A stretch of 64,000 nucleotides of DNA from Bradyrhizobium sp. sGM-13 (lineage in GTDB: Bacteria; Pseudomonadota; Alphaproteobacteria; Rhizobiales; Xanthobacteraceae), in contig NZ_JAGWDK010000001.1 in the NCBI RefSeq assembly GCF_018398875.1, forward strand, positions 124,001 through 188,000, in the 5' to 3' direction. The notes under the pieces are model-generated. The model was not told the origin of the DNA. It searched no databases and saw nothing but the letters and a program-made list of their open reading frames with translations. The position numbers were made by a program, and so were the translations under genes. Shown piece after piece: positions 36,855-45,956 of the stretch (position 1 is the stretch's first letter; each line of letters opens with the position of its first letter).

Positions 36855-38782
36855 TGGACTACGTCGGGCGCGCCGCCCTAGCCGATACCTTTCCAAAGCT
36901 GCTGCGCCTCAACGCGAAGGAGCATGGCGGCGAGATTGCGCTGCGCGAAAAGGATCTCGGGCTGTGGCGCGTCTTCACCTGGAGCGATTACCAGACCCGC
37001 GTCCACGATTTCGCGCTCGGCTTGGTCGAACTTGGTCTTGGCCGCGGCGACGTCATCGGCATCATCGGCGACAATCGCCCGGACTGGGTGGCCGCCGAAA
37101 TCGCAACCCATGCCATCGGCGCCATGAGCCTGGGCCTTTATCGCGATGTGCTGGACGAGGAAGCGGCCTATCTGCTCAGCTATGGTGAAGCCAAGCTGGT
37201 GTTCGCCGAGGACGAGGAGCAGGTCGACAAGCTGCTGGCGCTGGCCGATCGCGCCCCCAACCTCAAGCACATCGTCTATTCCGATCCGCGCGGCATGCGG
37301 AAATACGACGATCCCCGCCTGATGGAAGCCGGGAAGCTCGCCACAATGGGACGCGACCGCGCCGCGCGCGAACCCGGGCTCTACGATCGGTTGGTCGATG
37401 CGACGCGCGGCGAGGACGTCGCGATCCTCTGCACGACATCAGGTACCACGGCCAATCCCAAGCTGGCGATGCTGGCGGCTGGCCGCGTCCTCAAACATTG
37501 CGCGACTTATCTCGCCTTCGATCCGAAAGGACCGAACGACGAATACGTCTCGGTGCTGCCGCTGCCCTGGATCATGGAACAGGTCTACGCGCTCGGCAAA
37601 GGGCTGCTGTGCCGGATGAAGGTCAACTTCGTCGAAGAGCCCGAGACCATGATGCACGATTTCCGCGAGATCGCGCCGACCTTCGTGCTGTTCGCGCCGC
37701 GGCTCTGGGAATCGATTGCCGCCGATGTCCGCGCCGGCGTGATGGATTCCTCGCCGTTGAAGCAAAAGCTGTTCGATATCGGAATGAAGACGGGCTTTTC
37801 CGCGCTGGCTCAGGGCAAGCGTTCGATATTTGCCGATCAGCTCTTGTTCCGCGCGCTGCGCGACCGCCTGGGCTTCACGCGGCTGCGCTCAGCGGCGACC
37901 GGCGGCGCCGCGCTCGGGCCCGATACCTTCAAATTCTTCCAAGCGATGGGCGTGCCGCTGCGCACGCTCTATGGCCAGACCGAGCTACTGGGCGCCTACA
38001 CGCTCCATCCGGCCGGCAAGGTCGATCCGGATACGACCGGCGTGCCGATGGCCGACGATATCGAGATCCGCGTCGACAACCCTGACGTCAACGGCGTCGG
38101 CGAAATCGTCGTGCGCCACCCCAATATGTTCCTCGGCTATTACAAGAATCCGGAAGCCTCCGCCGCCGACATCAAGGACGGCTGGATGCATTCCGGTGAC
38201 GCCGGCTACTTCAACGATCAGGGCCAACTCGTCGTCATCGACCGCATCAAGGATCTCGCCGAGACAGCGCGCGGCGAGCGCTTCTCGCCGCAATATCTGG
38301 AAAACAAGCTAAAATTCTCGCCCTACATCGCCGAGACGGTGGTGCTCGGCGCCGGCCGCGATACGCTGGCGGCGATGATCTGTATTCGTTATTCGATCAT
38401 CTCCAAATGGGCGGAGAAGAACCGCATCTCGTTCACGACCTATACCGACCTCTCCTCGCGTCCCGAGGTCTACGCGCTGTTGCGCAAGGAAGTGGAGGGC
38501 GTCAACGCCACGCTGCCGCCGGCGCAGCGCATCTCGCGCTTCCTGTTGCTCTACAAGGAGCTCGACGCCGATGATGGCGAGCTGACCCGTACCCGAAAGG
38601 TCCGCCGCAGCGTCATCAACGAGAAATACGCCGATATCATAGACGCGATCTACGCCGGCAAGAGTGACATTCCGGTCGATACCGTGATCCGCTTCCAGGA
38701 CGGTACCACCCAGCGCATCCGCACCACGCTGCGGGTCGTCGATCTCGGCGGACCTGCGCCGATGGCGGAGGCCGCGGAATGA
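36851..38782 (+). CDS. AMP-dependent acyl-CoA synthetase within the ABC operon
   Basis: The 643-aa ANL-superfamily enzyme has the phosphate-binding CTTSGTTANPK, the adenine-site YGQTELLG and a C-terminal catalytic region with DRIKDLAETARGERFSPQYLE. It resembles long-chain fatty acyl-CoA ligases in length and motif order, except that the usual Lys-containing GE-x-P segment is altered. Its start overlaps livG by 4 bases, so it is part of the transport operon and probably activates the imported carboxylic acid to a CoA thioester. The substrate is unknown. Confidence 0.9.
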   Translation: MMDYVGRAALADTFPKLLRLNAKEHGGEIALREKDLGLWRVFTWSDYQTRVHDFALGLVELGLGRGDVIGIIGDNRPDWVAAEIATHAIGAMSLGLYRDVLDEEAAYLLSYGEAKLVFAEDEEQVDKLLALADRAPNLKHIVYSDPRGMRKYDDPRLMEAGKLATMGRDRAAREPGLYDRLVDATRGEDVAILCTTSGTTANPKLAMLAAGRVLKHCATYLAFDPKGPNDEYVSVLPLPWIMEQVYALGKGLLCRMKVNFVEEPETMMHDFREIAPTFVLFAPRLWESIAADVRAGVMDSSPLKQKLFDIGMKTGFSALAQGKRSIFADQLLFRALRDRLGFTRLRSAATGGAALGPDTFKFFQAMGVPLRTLYGQTELLGAYTLHPAGKVDPDTTGVPMADDIEIRVDNPDVNGVGEIVVRHPNMFLGYYKNPEASAADIKDGWMHSGDAGYFNDQGQLVVIDRIKDLAETARGERFSPQYLENKLKFSPYIAETVVLGAGRDTLAAMICIRYSIISKWAEKNRISFTTYTDLSSRPEVYALLRKEVEGVNATLPPAQRISRFLLLYKELDADDGELTRTRKVRRSVINEKYADIIDAIYAGKSDIPVDTVIRFQDGTTQRIRTTLRVVDLGGPAPMAEAAE

Positions 38783-38820
38783 GAATGTTGCAGCGGCTTC
38801 GCGCGGTGCCAGTTAATGCG

Positions 38821-39002
38821 CCCTCTCCCCTTGTGGGAGAGGGCTACACCGCCATTCACCACGAACTCACTTCGGTGAGGGGTTCCTCTCCACACACGCG
38901 TATGTGGAGAGAAACCTTCACCCGTCTTCGCGAAGCCTGTCATCGGGCGGCGCTTCGCGCCGACCCGTCGGCGAAGCCACCCTCTCCCACAAGGGGAGAG
39001 GG
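38821..39002. repeat. Long inverted-repeat element before livH
   Basis: A 23-bp perfect inverted repeat has arms at 38821-38843 (starting CCCTCTCCCCTTG) and 38980-39002. Between them is a smaller palindrome (about 38889-38911, CTCTCCACA and TGTGGAGAG). The element fills nearly the whole gap between the acyl-CoA ligase and livH, and ends 12 bases before the livH ATG. It could form a large hairpin in the operon transcript. Confidence 0.8.
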
Positions 39003-39014
39003 AAAGAGGGCCGC

Positions 39015-39908
39015 ATGAACACCCAGCTCCTGATCCAGCTCCTCGTCAACGGCCTCGTGGTCGGCACGCTCTACGGCGTGGTCGCGATGTCGTTTGTGCT
39101 GATCTACAAGGCGACGCAGGTGGTGAACTTCGCGCAGGGCGAACTGCTGCTGGTCGGCGCCTGGGTATGCTGGTGGCTGCTGACCAAATATCAGGTGCCG
39201 TTCTACCTGGGCATGCCGATCACGCTGGTGTTCATGTTCCTGTTCGGCATCGCGATCCAGATCGTCATCCTGCGCCCCATGATCGGCGAGCCGATCATTT
39301 CCGTAATCATGGTGACGATCGCGCTGTCGACGGTGTTTTCGGCGCTGATGAAATGGATGTTCGGGGTCAATCTGCAGCCGTTCCCGCGCATCTTTCAGAC
39401 CCAGAACGTCAACATCCTCGGCCTGCAGGTGCAAACCGTCTATCTGATGAGCCTCGCGGTCTCGGTGGCGATGATGGTGGGCATGGCGTGGTTCTTCCGC
39501 CTCTCCAAATATGGTCTGGCGATGCGCGCCACCGCGTTCAACCAGCAGGTGGCGCAGTCGCTCGGCATTTCAGTCAAAAGCGTATTCGCGATGGCCTGGG
39601 CGATCTCGGCGACCGTCTCCGCCGTCGCAGGCGTGGTGGTGGCCGTCGTCAACGGCGTCTCGGCAGGCCTCTCCGCCTATGGCGTCAAGGTGTTTCCGGC
39701 CGCGATCCTCGGTGGTCTCGACAGCGTTGGCGGCGCCGTGCTTGGCGGCATCATCATCGGCCTGTTGGAAAACGTCGCGCACTTTCTCGACAGCGAATAT
39801 CTGCACTGGGGCAATCTCTACGAGATCGCGCCGTTCTATGCGCTCATCATCATCCTCATGATCAAGCCGTACGGCCTGTTCGGCACCAAAGACATCGAGC
39901 GGGTGTAA
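39015..39908 (+). CDS. livH: Branched-chain amino-acid-type ABC permease, LivH family
   Basis: This 297-aa permease has about eight hydrophobic helices and the LivH signature LIQLLVNGLVVGTLYGVVAM at the N-terminus, plus FPAAILGGLDSVGGAVLGG near the end, the cytoplasmic EAA-like coupling region. It lies 6 bases upstream of livM. The ATG at 39015 was chosen because the longer frame runs into the inverted-repeat element. Confidence 0.93.
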   Translation: MNTQLLIQLLVNGLVVGTLYGVVAMSFVLIYKATQVVNFAQGELLLVGAWVCWWLLTKYQVPFYLGMPITLVFMFLFGIAIQIVILRPMIGEPIISVIMVTIALSTVFSALMKWMFGVNLQPFPRIFQTQNVNILGLQVQTVYLMSLAVSVAMMVGMAWFFRLSKYGLAMRATAFNQQVAQSLGISVKSVFAMAWAISATVSAVAGVVVAVVNGVSAGLSAYGVKVFPAAILGGLDSVGGAVLGGIIIGLLENVAHFLDSEYLHWGNLYEIAPFYALIIILMIKPYGLFGTKDIERV

Positions 39909-39914
39909 ATCATT

Positions 39915-40988
39915 ATGGCAGGCCAGACCCTCATTCCCGCCGGCGATTTCCGCACCAGCTATGCGGCGGATACCACCGTGTTTCCGACCACGACCAGTCG
40001 CAACGCCATGATCGCCGGCATAGTGCTGATTTGCTTTGCGCCACACGTCGTTAACGAATACATCCTCAGCCTGCTGATCCAGATCGGCATCTTCGGCATC
40101 GCGGCCCTCGGGCTGAACATCGTCGTCGGCTTCACCGGCCAGATCTCGATCGGTCATGCCGCCTTCTTCGGTTTCGGCGCCTTTACCTCGGCCTATCTCT
40201 CGAACCGGTTCGGCATTCCCGTCTTCTTCTGCATTCCGCTCGCCGGTGTCGTGACGGCCGCGGTCGGTCTGGTCTTCGGCCTGCCCGCGGCGCGACTGAA
40301 GGGGCTTTATCTCGCGATCGCGACGCTGGCGGCGCAATACATCCTGCTCGACTTCTTTGCCCGCGCCGAATGGTTCACCGGCGGCAGTGTCCCCGCCAGC
40401 GCCGAACCGTTCTCGATCTTCGGATACATGCTGCGCGGCGATAAGCAATATTTCTACGTCGTGCTGGCCTATATCGTCGTCTGCTATCTTCTGGTCACCA
40501 ACCTGATCCGTTCGCGCGACGGACGCGCGCTGGTCGCCGTGCGCGACCATTATCTGTCCGCCGAGATCATGGGCATCAACCTGACCAAGTACCGGACGCT
40601 GTCGTTCGGCCTCGCCGCCTTCTTTGCCGGCGTCGGCGGCGCGCTCTATGCGCATTACAATCAGGTTGTCTCCATCGAAGGCTTTGGCATCGATCGCTCG
40701 ATCATCTTCCTCGCCATGATCATCATCGGCGGGCTCGGTTCGATCATGGGCACGCTGATGGGCACCGCCTTTATGGTGCTGCTGCCGGAATCGATGGAAT
40801 GGCTCAGCGTCGCGCTCCGCGACAGCCCGATCGATCAATTTCTGGGACTAAAGAACAATATCGCTTTCTTGCGCGAGATGGCCATCGGCCTGATCATCAT
40901 CATCTTTCTGGTGTTCGAGCCGGATGGACTTGCGCATCGATGGCGGCAGATCAAGGCATACTGGAAACTCTACCCGTTCTCGCATTGA
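39915..40988 (+). CDS. livM: Branched-chain amino-acid-type ABC permease, LivM family
   Basis: The 357-aa permease has about nine helices, the FTGQISIGHAAFFGFGAFTS signature of LivM proteins and the late IIIGGLGSIMGTLMGTA coupling loop. It pairs with LivH to form the membrane channel. An N-terminal hydrophilic extension of about 35 residues precedes the first helix. The binding-protein gene begins 52 bases after its stop. Confidence 0.93.
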   Translation: MAGQTLIPAGDFRTSYAADTTVFPTTTSRNAMIAGIVLICFAPHVVNEYILSLLIQIGIFGIAALGLNIVVGFTGQISIGHAAFFGFGAFTSAYLSNRFGIPVFFCIPLAGVVTAAVGLVFGLPAARLKGLYLAIATLAAQYILLDFFARAEWFTGGSVPASAEPFSIFGYMLRGDKQYFYVVLAYIVVCYLLVTNLIRSRDGRALVAVRDHYLSAEIMGINLTKYRTLSFGLAAFFAGVGGALYAHYNQVVSIEGFGIDRSIIFLAMIIIGGLGSIMGTLMGTAFMVLLPESMEWLSVALRDSPIDQFLGLKNNIAFLREMAIGLIIIIFLVFEPDGLAHRWRQIKAYWKLYPFSH

Positions 40989-41040
40989 GGTCGGAACGGG
41001 ATGAACAACGAGAAGACCTCGAGAAGTAACCGGGAGGACT

Positions 41041-42327
41041 ATGTCCATGACGATGAAGACTCTGTTGAGCACAGCCTCGCTTGCTTTGCTGTTGGGTTCT
41101 ACCGCTGCATCGGCCCAGGCGCCGATCGCGCTGGGGCATCTCACCGACTATTCAGGACCAACTTCGGACGTCGGAACGCCGTTCGGACAGGGTGTCGCCG
41201 ACACCTATGCATGGATCAACAAGAGCGGCGGCATCAACGGCGCCAAGGTCAACCTCGATACCGTCGACTACGGCTATCAGGTGCCGCGCGCGATCGCCCA
41301 ATACAAGAAATGGTCGGGCGCCGACAAAGTCGCCGCCATTCTCGGCTGGGGCACCGCCGACACCGAAGCGCTGACGGGTTTCCTGGCCCAGGACAAGATC
41401 CCCGATATCTCGGCATCTTATGCCGCAGCACTCTCCGATCCGACCGGCGCCGGCGGAAAGGCCAAGCCCGCGCCCTACAACTTCTTCTATGGACCGAGCT
41501 ATTCGGACGCACTTCGCGGCATGCTGACCTGGGCCGCCGAGGACTGGAAAGCCAAGGGCAAGTCCGGCAAGCCGAAATACGTCCATATGGGCGCCAACCA
41601 CCCCTATCCGAACGCGCCGAAGGCGGCAGGTGAAGCGATTGCCACCGACCTCGGGTTCGAAGTGCTGCCGCCGATCGTGTTCGCATTGACGCCCGGCGAC
41701 TACAGCGCGCAGTGCCTTACGCTGAAGAGCTCAGGCGCCAACTATGCCTATCTCGGCAATACCGCGGGCTCCAACATCTCCGTGCTCAACGCCTGCAAGG
41801 CGGCCGGCGTCGACGTGCAGTTCCTCGGCAACGTCTGGGGCATGGATGAGAACGCCGCCAAGGCTGCCGGTGCTGCCGCCGACGGCGTGGTGTTTCCGCT
41901 GCGCACCGCGATCGCCTGGGGCGGCAACGCGCCCGGCATGAAGACGTTCATGGAAATCTCCAAGATGTCGGACGCGGCCGGTACCGCCTACCGTCCCGTG
42001 CATTACCTCGCCGGCGTCTGCACCGCGCTCTACATGAAGGAAGCCGTCGAATGGGCTGCCAAGAACGGCGGCGCCACCGGCGAGAACGTGAAGAAGGGCT
42101 TCTACCAGAAGAAGGATTGGGTGCCCGCCGGCGGCGAAGGCATCTGCAACCCCTCGACCTTCACCGAGAAGGATCACCGCGGCACGCTCAAGGTCGATCT
42201 GTATCGCATGAAGGTCGCAGGCGCGACCGACGCCCCGCTCAACGAGCTCGTCAAGAACGGCGGCATCAAAATGGAAAAGGTGAAGACGATCGACCTGCCG
42301 CGCAAGCCCGAGTGGCTCGGCTGGTGA
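41041..42327 (+). CDS. Periplasmic substrate-binding protein of the ABC importer
   Basis: This 428-aa Leu/Ile/Val-binding-protein-like receptor (type I periplasmic fold) has a signal peptide (residues 1-25, cleavage after ASA). The mature part opens with IALGHLTDYSGPTSDVGTPF, typical of the family, with Trp/Tyr residues rather than the standard amino-acid site. A GGGAGG site precedes the ATG. Its place in an operon with an acyl-CoA ligase suggests a carboxylic acid ligand, perhaps aromatic. Ligand identity cannot be read from the sequence. Confidence 0.9.
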   Translation: MSMTMKTLLSTASLALLLGSTAASAQAPIALGHLTDYSGPTSDVGTPFGQGVADTYAWINKSGGINGAKVNLDTVDYGYQVPRAIAQYKKWSGADKVAAILGWGTADTEALTGFLAQDKIPDISASYAAALSDPTGAGGKAKPAPYNFFYGPSYSDALRGMLTWAAEDWKAKGKSGKPKYVHMGANHPYPNAPKAAGEAIATDLGFEVLPPIVFALTPGDYSAQCLTLKSSGANYAYLGNTAGSNISVLNACKAAGVDVQFLGNVWGMDENAAKAAGAAADGVVFPLRTAIAWGGNAPGMKTFMEISKMSDAAGTAYRPVHYLAGVCTALYMKEAVEWAAKNGGATGENVKKGFYQKKDWVPAGGEGICNPSTFTEKDHRGTLKVDLYRMKVAGATDAPLNELVKNGGIKMEKVKTIDLPRKPEWLGW

Positions 42328-42362
42328 TTTCACGGGTCGCCTGCTGGCGGCCCAACACTCCG

Positions 42363-42462
42363 TCGTCCCCCCGCGAAAGCGGGGATCCAGTACGCCGCGG
42401 CTCCTCGATTAATCGCAGGCGTCTCTGGAATACTGGATCACCCGCCTGCGCGGGTGATGACG
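42363..42462. repeat. Mosaic palindromic element between the binding protein and livF
   Basis: Two small hairpins (stem 42369-42374 with 42379-42384; stem 42438-42445 with 42450-42457) are linked by a larger inverted repeat, GATCCAGTA at about 42384-42392 with TACTGGATC at about 42431-42439. The element lies inside the operon and ends about 17 bases before the livF start. It may stabilise the abundant binding-protein message or attenuate livF. Confidence 0.7.
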
Positions 42463-42479
42463 GCAAGAGGTGATTGGAT

Positions 42480-43322
42480 ATGACTGAAGCAACCGAACTC
42501 AATCGTCCTGCGAAGACTGCCGCGCAAGCCGCCGCCCCGCTGCTCAGCGTCCACAACATCGAGGTGGTCTACGACAAGGTCATCCTGGTGCTGCGCGGCT
42601 TGAGCCTTGAGGTGCCGAAGGGCGCGATCGTGGCGCTACTCGGCGCCAACGGCGCCGGCAAGTCGACGACGTTGAAGGCGATCTCGGGTCTGCTCAAGAC
42701 CGAGGACGGCGAAGTGATCCGCGGCGAAATCATCTTCGACGGCGAGCGCATCAACGGCATCGACCCTGACAAGATCGTGCGCCGCGGCATCTTCCAGGTG
42801 ATGGAAGGCCGCCGCATCATCGCGGACATGACGTCGATCGAAAACCTGAAGCTCGGCGCGTTCACGCGCACCGACAATGAGATCGCCGCCGACATCGACA
42901 TGGTGTTCAGATATTTCCCGCGGCTCAAGGAGCGCACCGGGCTCGCCGGCTATCTCTCCGGCGGCGAACAGCAGATGCTGGCAATCGGCCGCGCGCTGAT
43001 GGCGCGCCCCAAGATGATCCTGATGGACGAGCCGTCGATGGGCCTGTCGCCGCTCCTGGTCAAGGAAGTATTTGGGATCATCAAAGCGATCAACCGCGAC
43101 CTCGGCGTCACCATCCTGCTGGTGGAGCAGAACGCGCGTGCGGCGCTGTCGGTCGCGAGCCACGGCTACATCATGGAACAGGGCAAGGTGGTGCTCGACG
43201 GCACCGCTGACGAATTGCGCGACAACGAGGACGTCAAGGAGTTCTACCTGGGCGGCGCCGGTGACCAGCGCAAGAGTTTCAAGAACCTGAAGAGCTTCAA
43301 GCGGCGAAAGCGGTGGCTGTGA
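42480..43322 (+). CDS. livF: Branched-chain amino-acid-type ABC transporter ATPase, LivF family
   Basis: This 280-aa ATPase has Walker A GANGAGKST, the signature LSGGEQQMLAIGRALM and Walker B MILMDEPSMGLSP, without the LivG insertion. It is the second ATPase of the importer. The ATG at 42480 has an AGAGG site. The C-terminus carries a Lys/Arg-rich tail (SFKNLKSFKRRKR) beyond the usual end of the family, which may bind membrane or nucleic acid or be neutral. Confidence 0.92.
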   Translation: MTEATELNRPAKTAAQAAAPLLSVHNIEVVYDKVILVLRGLSLEVPKGAIVALLGANGAGKSTTLKAISGLLKTEDGEVIRGEIIFDGERINGIDPDKIVRRGIFQVMEGRRIIADMTSIENLKLGAFTRTDNEIAADIDMVFRYFPRLKERTGLAGYLSGGEQQMLAIGRALMARPKMILMDEPSMGLSPLLVKEVFGIIKAINRDLGVTILLVEQNARAALSVASHGYIMEQGKVVLDGTADELRDNEDVKEFYLGGAGDQRKSFKNLKSFKRRKRWL

Positions 43323-43328
43323 GCCATA

Positions 43329-43372
43329 GCGTTTTCGAGCGAAGTGGAGACCGGTTCGCGTGAAGAAAACGC
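43329..43372. repeat. Dispersed palindromic repeat, GCGTTTTCGAGCG type
   Basis: An 8-bp stem (GCGTTTTC at 43329-43336, complement at 43365-43372) encloses a CCGGTTCGCG core. It lies between the convergent livF and AGE-family genes and may serve as a terminator. I recognise it as a common Bradyrhizobium intergenic repeat from memory. Confidence 0.65.
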
Positions 43373-43395
43373 GTCAAAACAAAAGACTCAGATGC

Positions 43396-44556
43396 TCAAC
43401 CGAGCACCTGCTCCGCTTCCGCGACCGCGCAGAGAACATGATAGAACGAAGACGCGGGAATGGTGGCGACCAGGGAGTTGCCGTCGCGGTCGAGTTGATC
43501 GTACCAGCCGCCCGTGACGGGATGGTTGAGATAGTGCCGTTCGAGCCGCGCCAGCGCCGCGCGCGCTTCATCGGCCGCGCCTGCCTCGCCCGCTTCGGCC
43601 TGCGCGATCCACGCCTTGGCGATTTCCGTCTGCGGCCACAGCCGGCGCGTATGCCGCCTGATGTTGCCGCGGGCGTCGCCTTCGTCGATCAGGCAGCCGG
43701 TCGCCTCGTCGCGATAGCGCAGCGCTGTTGCCAGCAATTCGCCGCGATAGCGCCCGGTCGGACAGCCGGTGATGCGCTCAAAACCTTTCAGCAGCCACGC
43801 CCATTCCGCCTGATGCCCGGGCTCGACACTGACCGGCTCGATCTTCGACCAGTCCTCCTCGAAATATTCGCCAAGGATCTGCCGCTGCTTATCGTAGAGG
43901 TTGGCCAGAAACAGGCTGAAGAAATTGCCGGCCCGGTTCTGGAACACGAGGTCATGTGTCGCGTCGAACGCGGCAATCATCGCCTCGAACAGGTGCATCT
44001 GCGGGTTTTGCCGCCGCGGCAGCGATACCGGCAATCCTTCGTGAACCCCGCCGTGCGGCGAACGCAGTTGCGTTTCGACGAAGTGGCACAGTGCGTCGAT
44101 CTCGGCGCGGACCTGCGCATCGCGATCGAGCGCGTAGACGGTTGCCAGTGCCAACAGCACGAAGGCGTGGTCGTAGGAATCCCGCAGCGGATCCAATACG
44201 GCGCCATCGGGCTGCAGCGTGTGCACGAAGCCCGGCTTGCCGTCGGGGGCTTTCGCCTTCGCCAGCAGGTGCTCCAGCCCCTTCAGCGCGATCGCGCGCC
44301 CCTGCGGATACCAGCCCATCTGCGCCGCCTTGGCGAAGCAATAGATCTGGCGCGCCTGCACGAAAACCCGACGCGGCGCCAGGCAGTCTGCACGGCCGTC
44401 CGGATCGAGCCGATCGATAAAGCCGCCCGCTCTGTCGTCCCACCCCTCGGTCGACCACAACGGCAGGCAATGCTCGACCATGCGAAGCCTCAGCTTGGCT
44501 ACGATATCGGCCGAATCCAGCGTGTCTGCCGCCGCAGCAGTATCTCTTTCAGCCAT
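43396..44556 (-). CDS. AGE-family epimerase/isomerase
   Basis: The 386-aa protein has the (alpha/alpha)6-barrel pattern of the N-acylglucosamine 2-epimerase superfamily. Recognisable segments are RRVFVQARQIYCFAKA, SYDHAFVLLAL, PQMHLFEAMIAAF and PGHQAEWAWLLKGFE, in the usual order. Members act as mannose-6-phosphate isomerase, cellobiose epimerase or GlcNAc 2-epimerase; in alphaproteobacteria the first role is common. The ATG at 44556 has an AGGGAA site on the minus strand. It is convergent with livF and divergent from the PaaK-like gene. Confidence 0.88.
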   Translation of the reverse strand: MAERDTAAAADTLDSADIVAKLRLRMVEHCLPLWSTEGWDDRAGGFIDRLDPDGRADCLAPRRVFVQARQIYCFAKAAQMGWYPQGRAIALKGLEHLLAKAKAPDGKPGFVHTLQPDGAVLDPLRDSYDHAFVLLALATVYALDRDAQVRAEIDALCHFVETQLRSPHGGVHEGLPVSLPRRQNPQMHLFEAMIAAFDATHDLVFQNRAGNFFSLFLANLYDKQRQILGEYFEEDWSKIEPVSVEPGHQAEWAWLLKGFERITGCPTGRYRGELLATALRYRDEATGCLIDEGDARGNIRRHTRRLWPQTEIAKAWIAQAEAGEAGAADEARAALARLERHYLNHPVTGGWYDQLDRDGNSLVATIPASSFYHVLCAVAEAEQVLG

Positions 44557-44645
44557 TGCGTTCCCTGGAACATCAACACCGGTAGAAGCCATCTGATAGC
44601 ACGTCAGAGCCGGCACGCAATCGGCCCTCACCTGAGGCATCAGCC

Positions 44646-45869
44646 ATGACCGACCACTACGACGCCCTTGAAACGCGCGAGCCGGACCTACGCGAGACGG
44701 AGCTGTTTTCAAAGCTTCCGGACGTCCTGCGCAAGGCGCTCGCCGCGCCGGCCTATGCCGAGCGCTTGAAAGGCATCGATCCCGCCGCCGTGACCAGCCG
44801 CGCCGCGCTTGCTGAGTTGCCGGTGCTGCGCAAATCGGAACTCCCTGCCCTGCACAAGGCCGCGCCGCCCTTCGGCGGGTTTGTGGCGGGGCCGCTTGGG
44901 TCGTTCGGACGGCTGTTTACCTCGCCGGGACCGATCTTCGAGCCCGAGCCCGTTCACGTCGACCCATGGCGTGGCGCACGGGCGCTGTTCGCGGCCGGCT
45001 TTCGGCCCGGCGACGTCGTGCTCAATACCTTCAGCTACCATCTGACGCCCGGCGGCTTCATCTTCGACGCCTCGGCGCGGGCGCTGGGCTGCGCGGTGAT
45101 CCCGGCCGGCCCCGGCAATACCGAGCAGCAGTTTGAACTGATCGAAGCCTACCGACCAGTCGGCTATAGCGGCACGCCTGATTTCCTCAAGATCCTGCTC
45201 GATGCCGCCGCGAATGCCGGGCGTGATGTCTCCTCGATCAAGCGCGCGCTGGTCTCCGGCGCGGCGTTTCCGAAATCACTGCAGGACGAAGTCAAGGCGC
45301 GCGGCATCGACGCCTATCAGGCGTTCGGCACCGCCGACCTCGGCATGGTCGCGTTCGAGACGCCGGCGCGCGAAGGCATGGTCCTCAACGAGGACCTGAT
45401 CATGGAGATCGTGCGTCCCGGCACCGGCGATCCGGTGGCGCCCGGCGACGTCGGCGAGATCGTCGTCACCTCGCTCGATCCGCTGCATCCCTGGATCCGG
45501 CTCGCGCTCGGCGATCTCACCGCCGCGCTGCCCGGGACAAGCCCATGCGGACGCACGAACATGCGCATCAAAGGCTGGATGGGCCGCGCTGATCAGACCA
45601 CCAAGGTCAAAGGCATGTTCGTCCGCCCCGAGCAGATCGCCGAGATCGGCAAGCGCCATCCGCAACTCGGACGGCTGCGCCTCATCGTCACGCGATTAGG
45701 CGAGAGCGATGTGATGACGCTGAAGGCGGAGACAGCCACGCCAGGCGAAGCGCTTCAGAGCGAGCTCGCAGCAACGCTGCGCGCGGTGACGAAGCTCGGC
45801 GGCAATGTCGAGTTGGTTGGCGCAGGCTCGCTGCCGAATGACGGCAAGGTGATCGCGGACGAGCGCTAA
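44646..45869 (+). CDS. PaaK-like phenylacetate-CoA ligase family protein
   Basis: This 407-aa ANL-superfamily adenylate-forming enzyme resembles phenylacetate-CoA ligase: LPVLRKSELPALHK at the N-terminus, the PGPIFEP and GFRPGDVVLNTFSYHLTPGG blocks, the YQAFGTADLGM adenine site, and RADQTTKVKGMFVRP with the catalytic Lys region. The phosphate loop (TSPGPIFE) is shortened compared with TSGTTG, which is usual for the PaaK type. It may activate an aromatic acid taken up by the neighbouring importer; this is inference from position. Confidence 0.85.
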   Translation: MTDHYDALETREPDLRETELFSKLPDVLRKALAAPAYAERLKGIDPAAVTSRAALAELPVLRKSELPALHKAAPPFGGFVAGPLGSFGRLFTSPGPIFEPEPVHVDPWRGARALFAAGFRPGDVVLNTFSYHLTPGGFIFDASARALGCAVIPAGPGNTEQQFELIEAYRPVGYSGTPDFLKILLDAAANAGRDVSSIKRALVSGAAFPKSLQDEVKARGIDAYQAFGTADLGMVAFETPAREGMVLNEDLIMEIVRPGTGDPVAPGDVGEIVVTSLDPLHPWIRLALGDLTAALPGTSPCGRTNMRIKGWMGRADQTTKVKGMFVRPEQIAEIGKRHPQLGRLRLIVTRLGESDVMTLKAETATPGEALQSELAATLRAVTKLGGNVELVGAGSLPNDGKVIADER

Positions 45870-45956
45870 TCTTAGCGCCCGCTCCCGGTGCTCTCTTCGG
45901 CCCCTACTCATGTACCCGGATGCGCTCATGCTTAATCCGTTCGCTGTCGTGTTAGA

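Noticed and set aside
39570..40838. A 422-codon minus-strand open frame opposite livH/livM
   Set aside because: The encoded protein is highly charged and low in structure, while the plus strand encodes well-recognised permeases.
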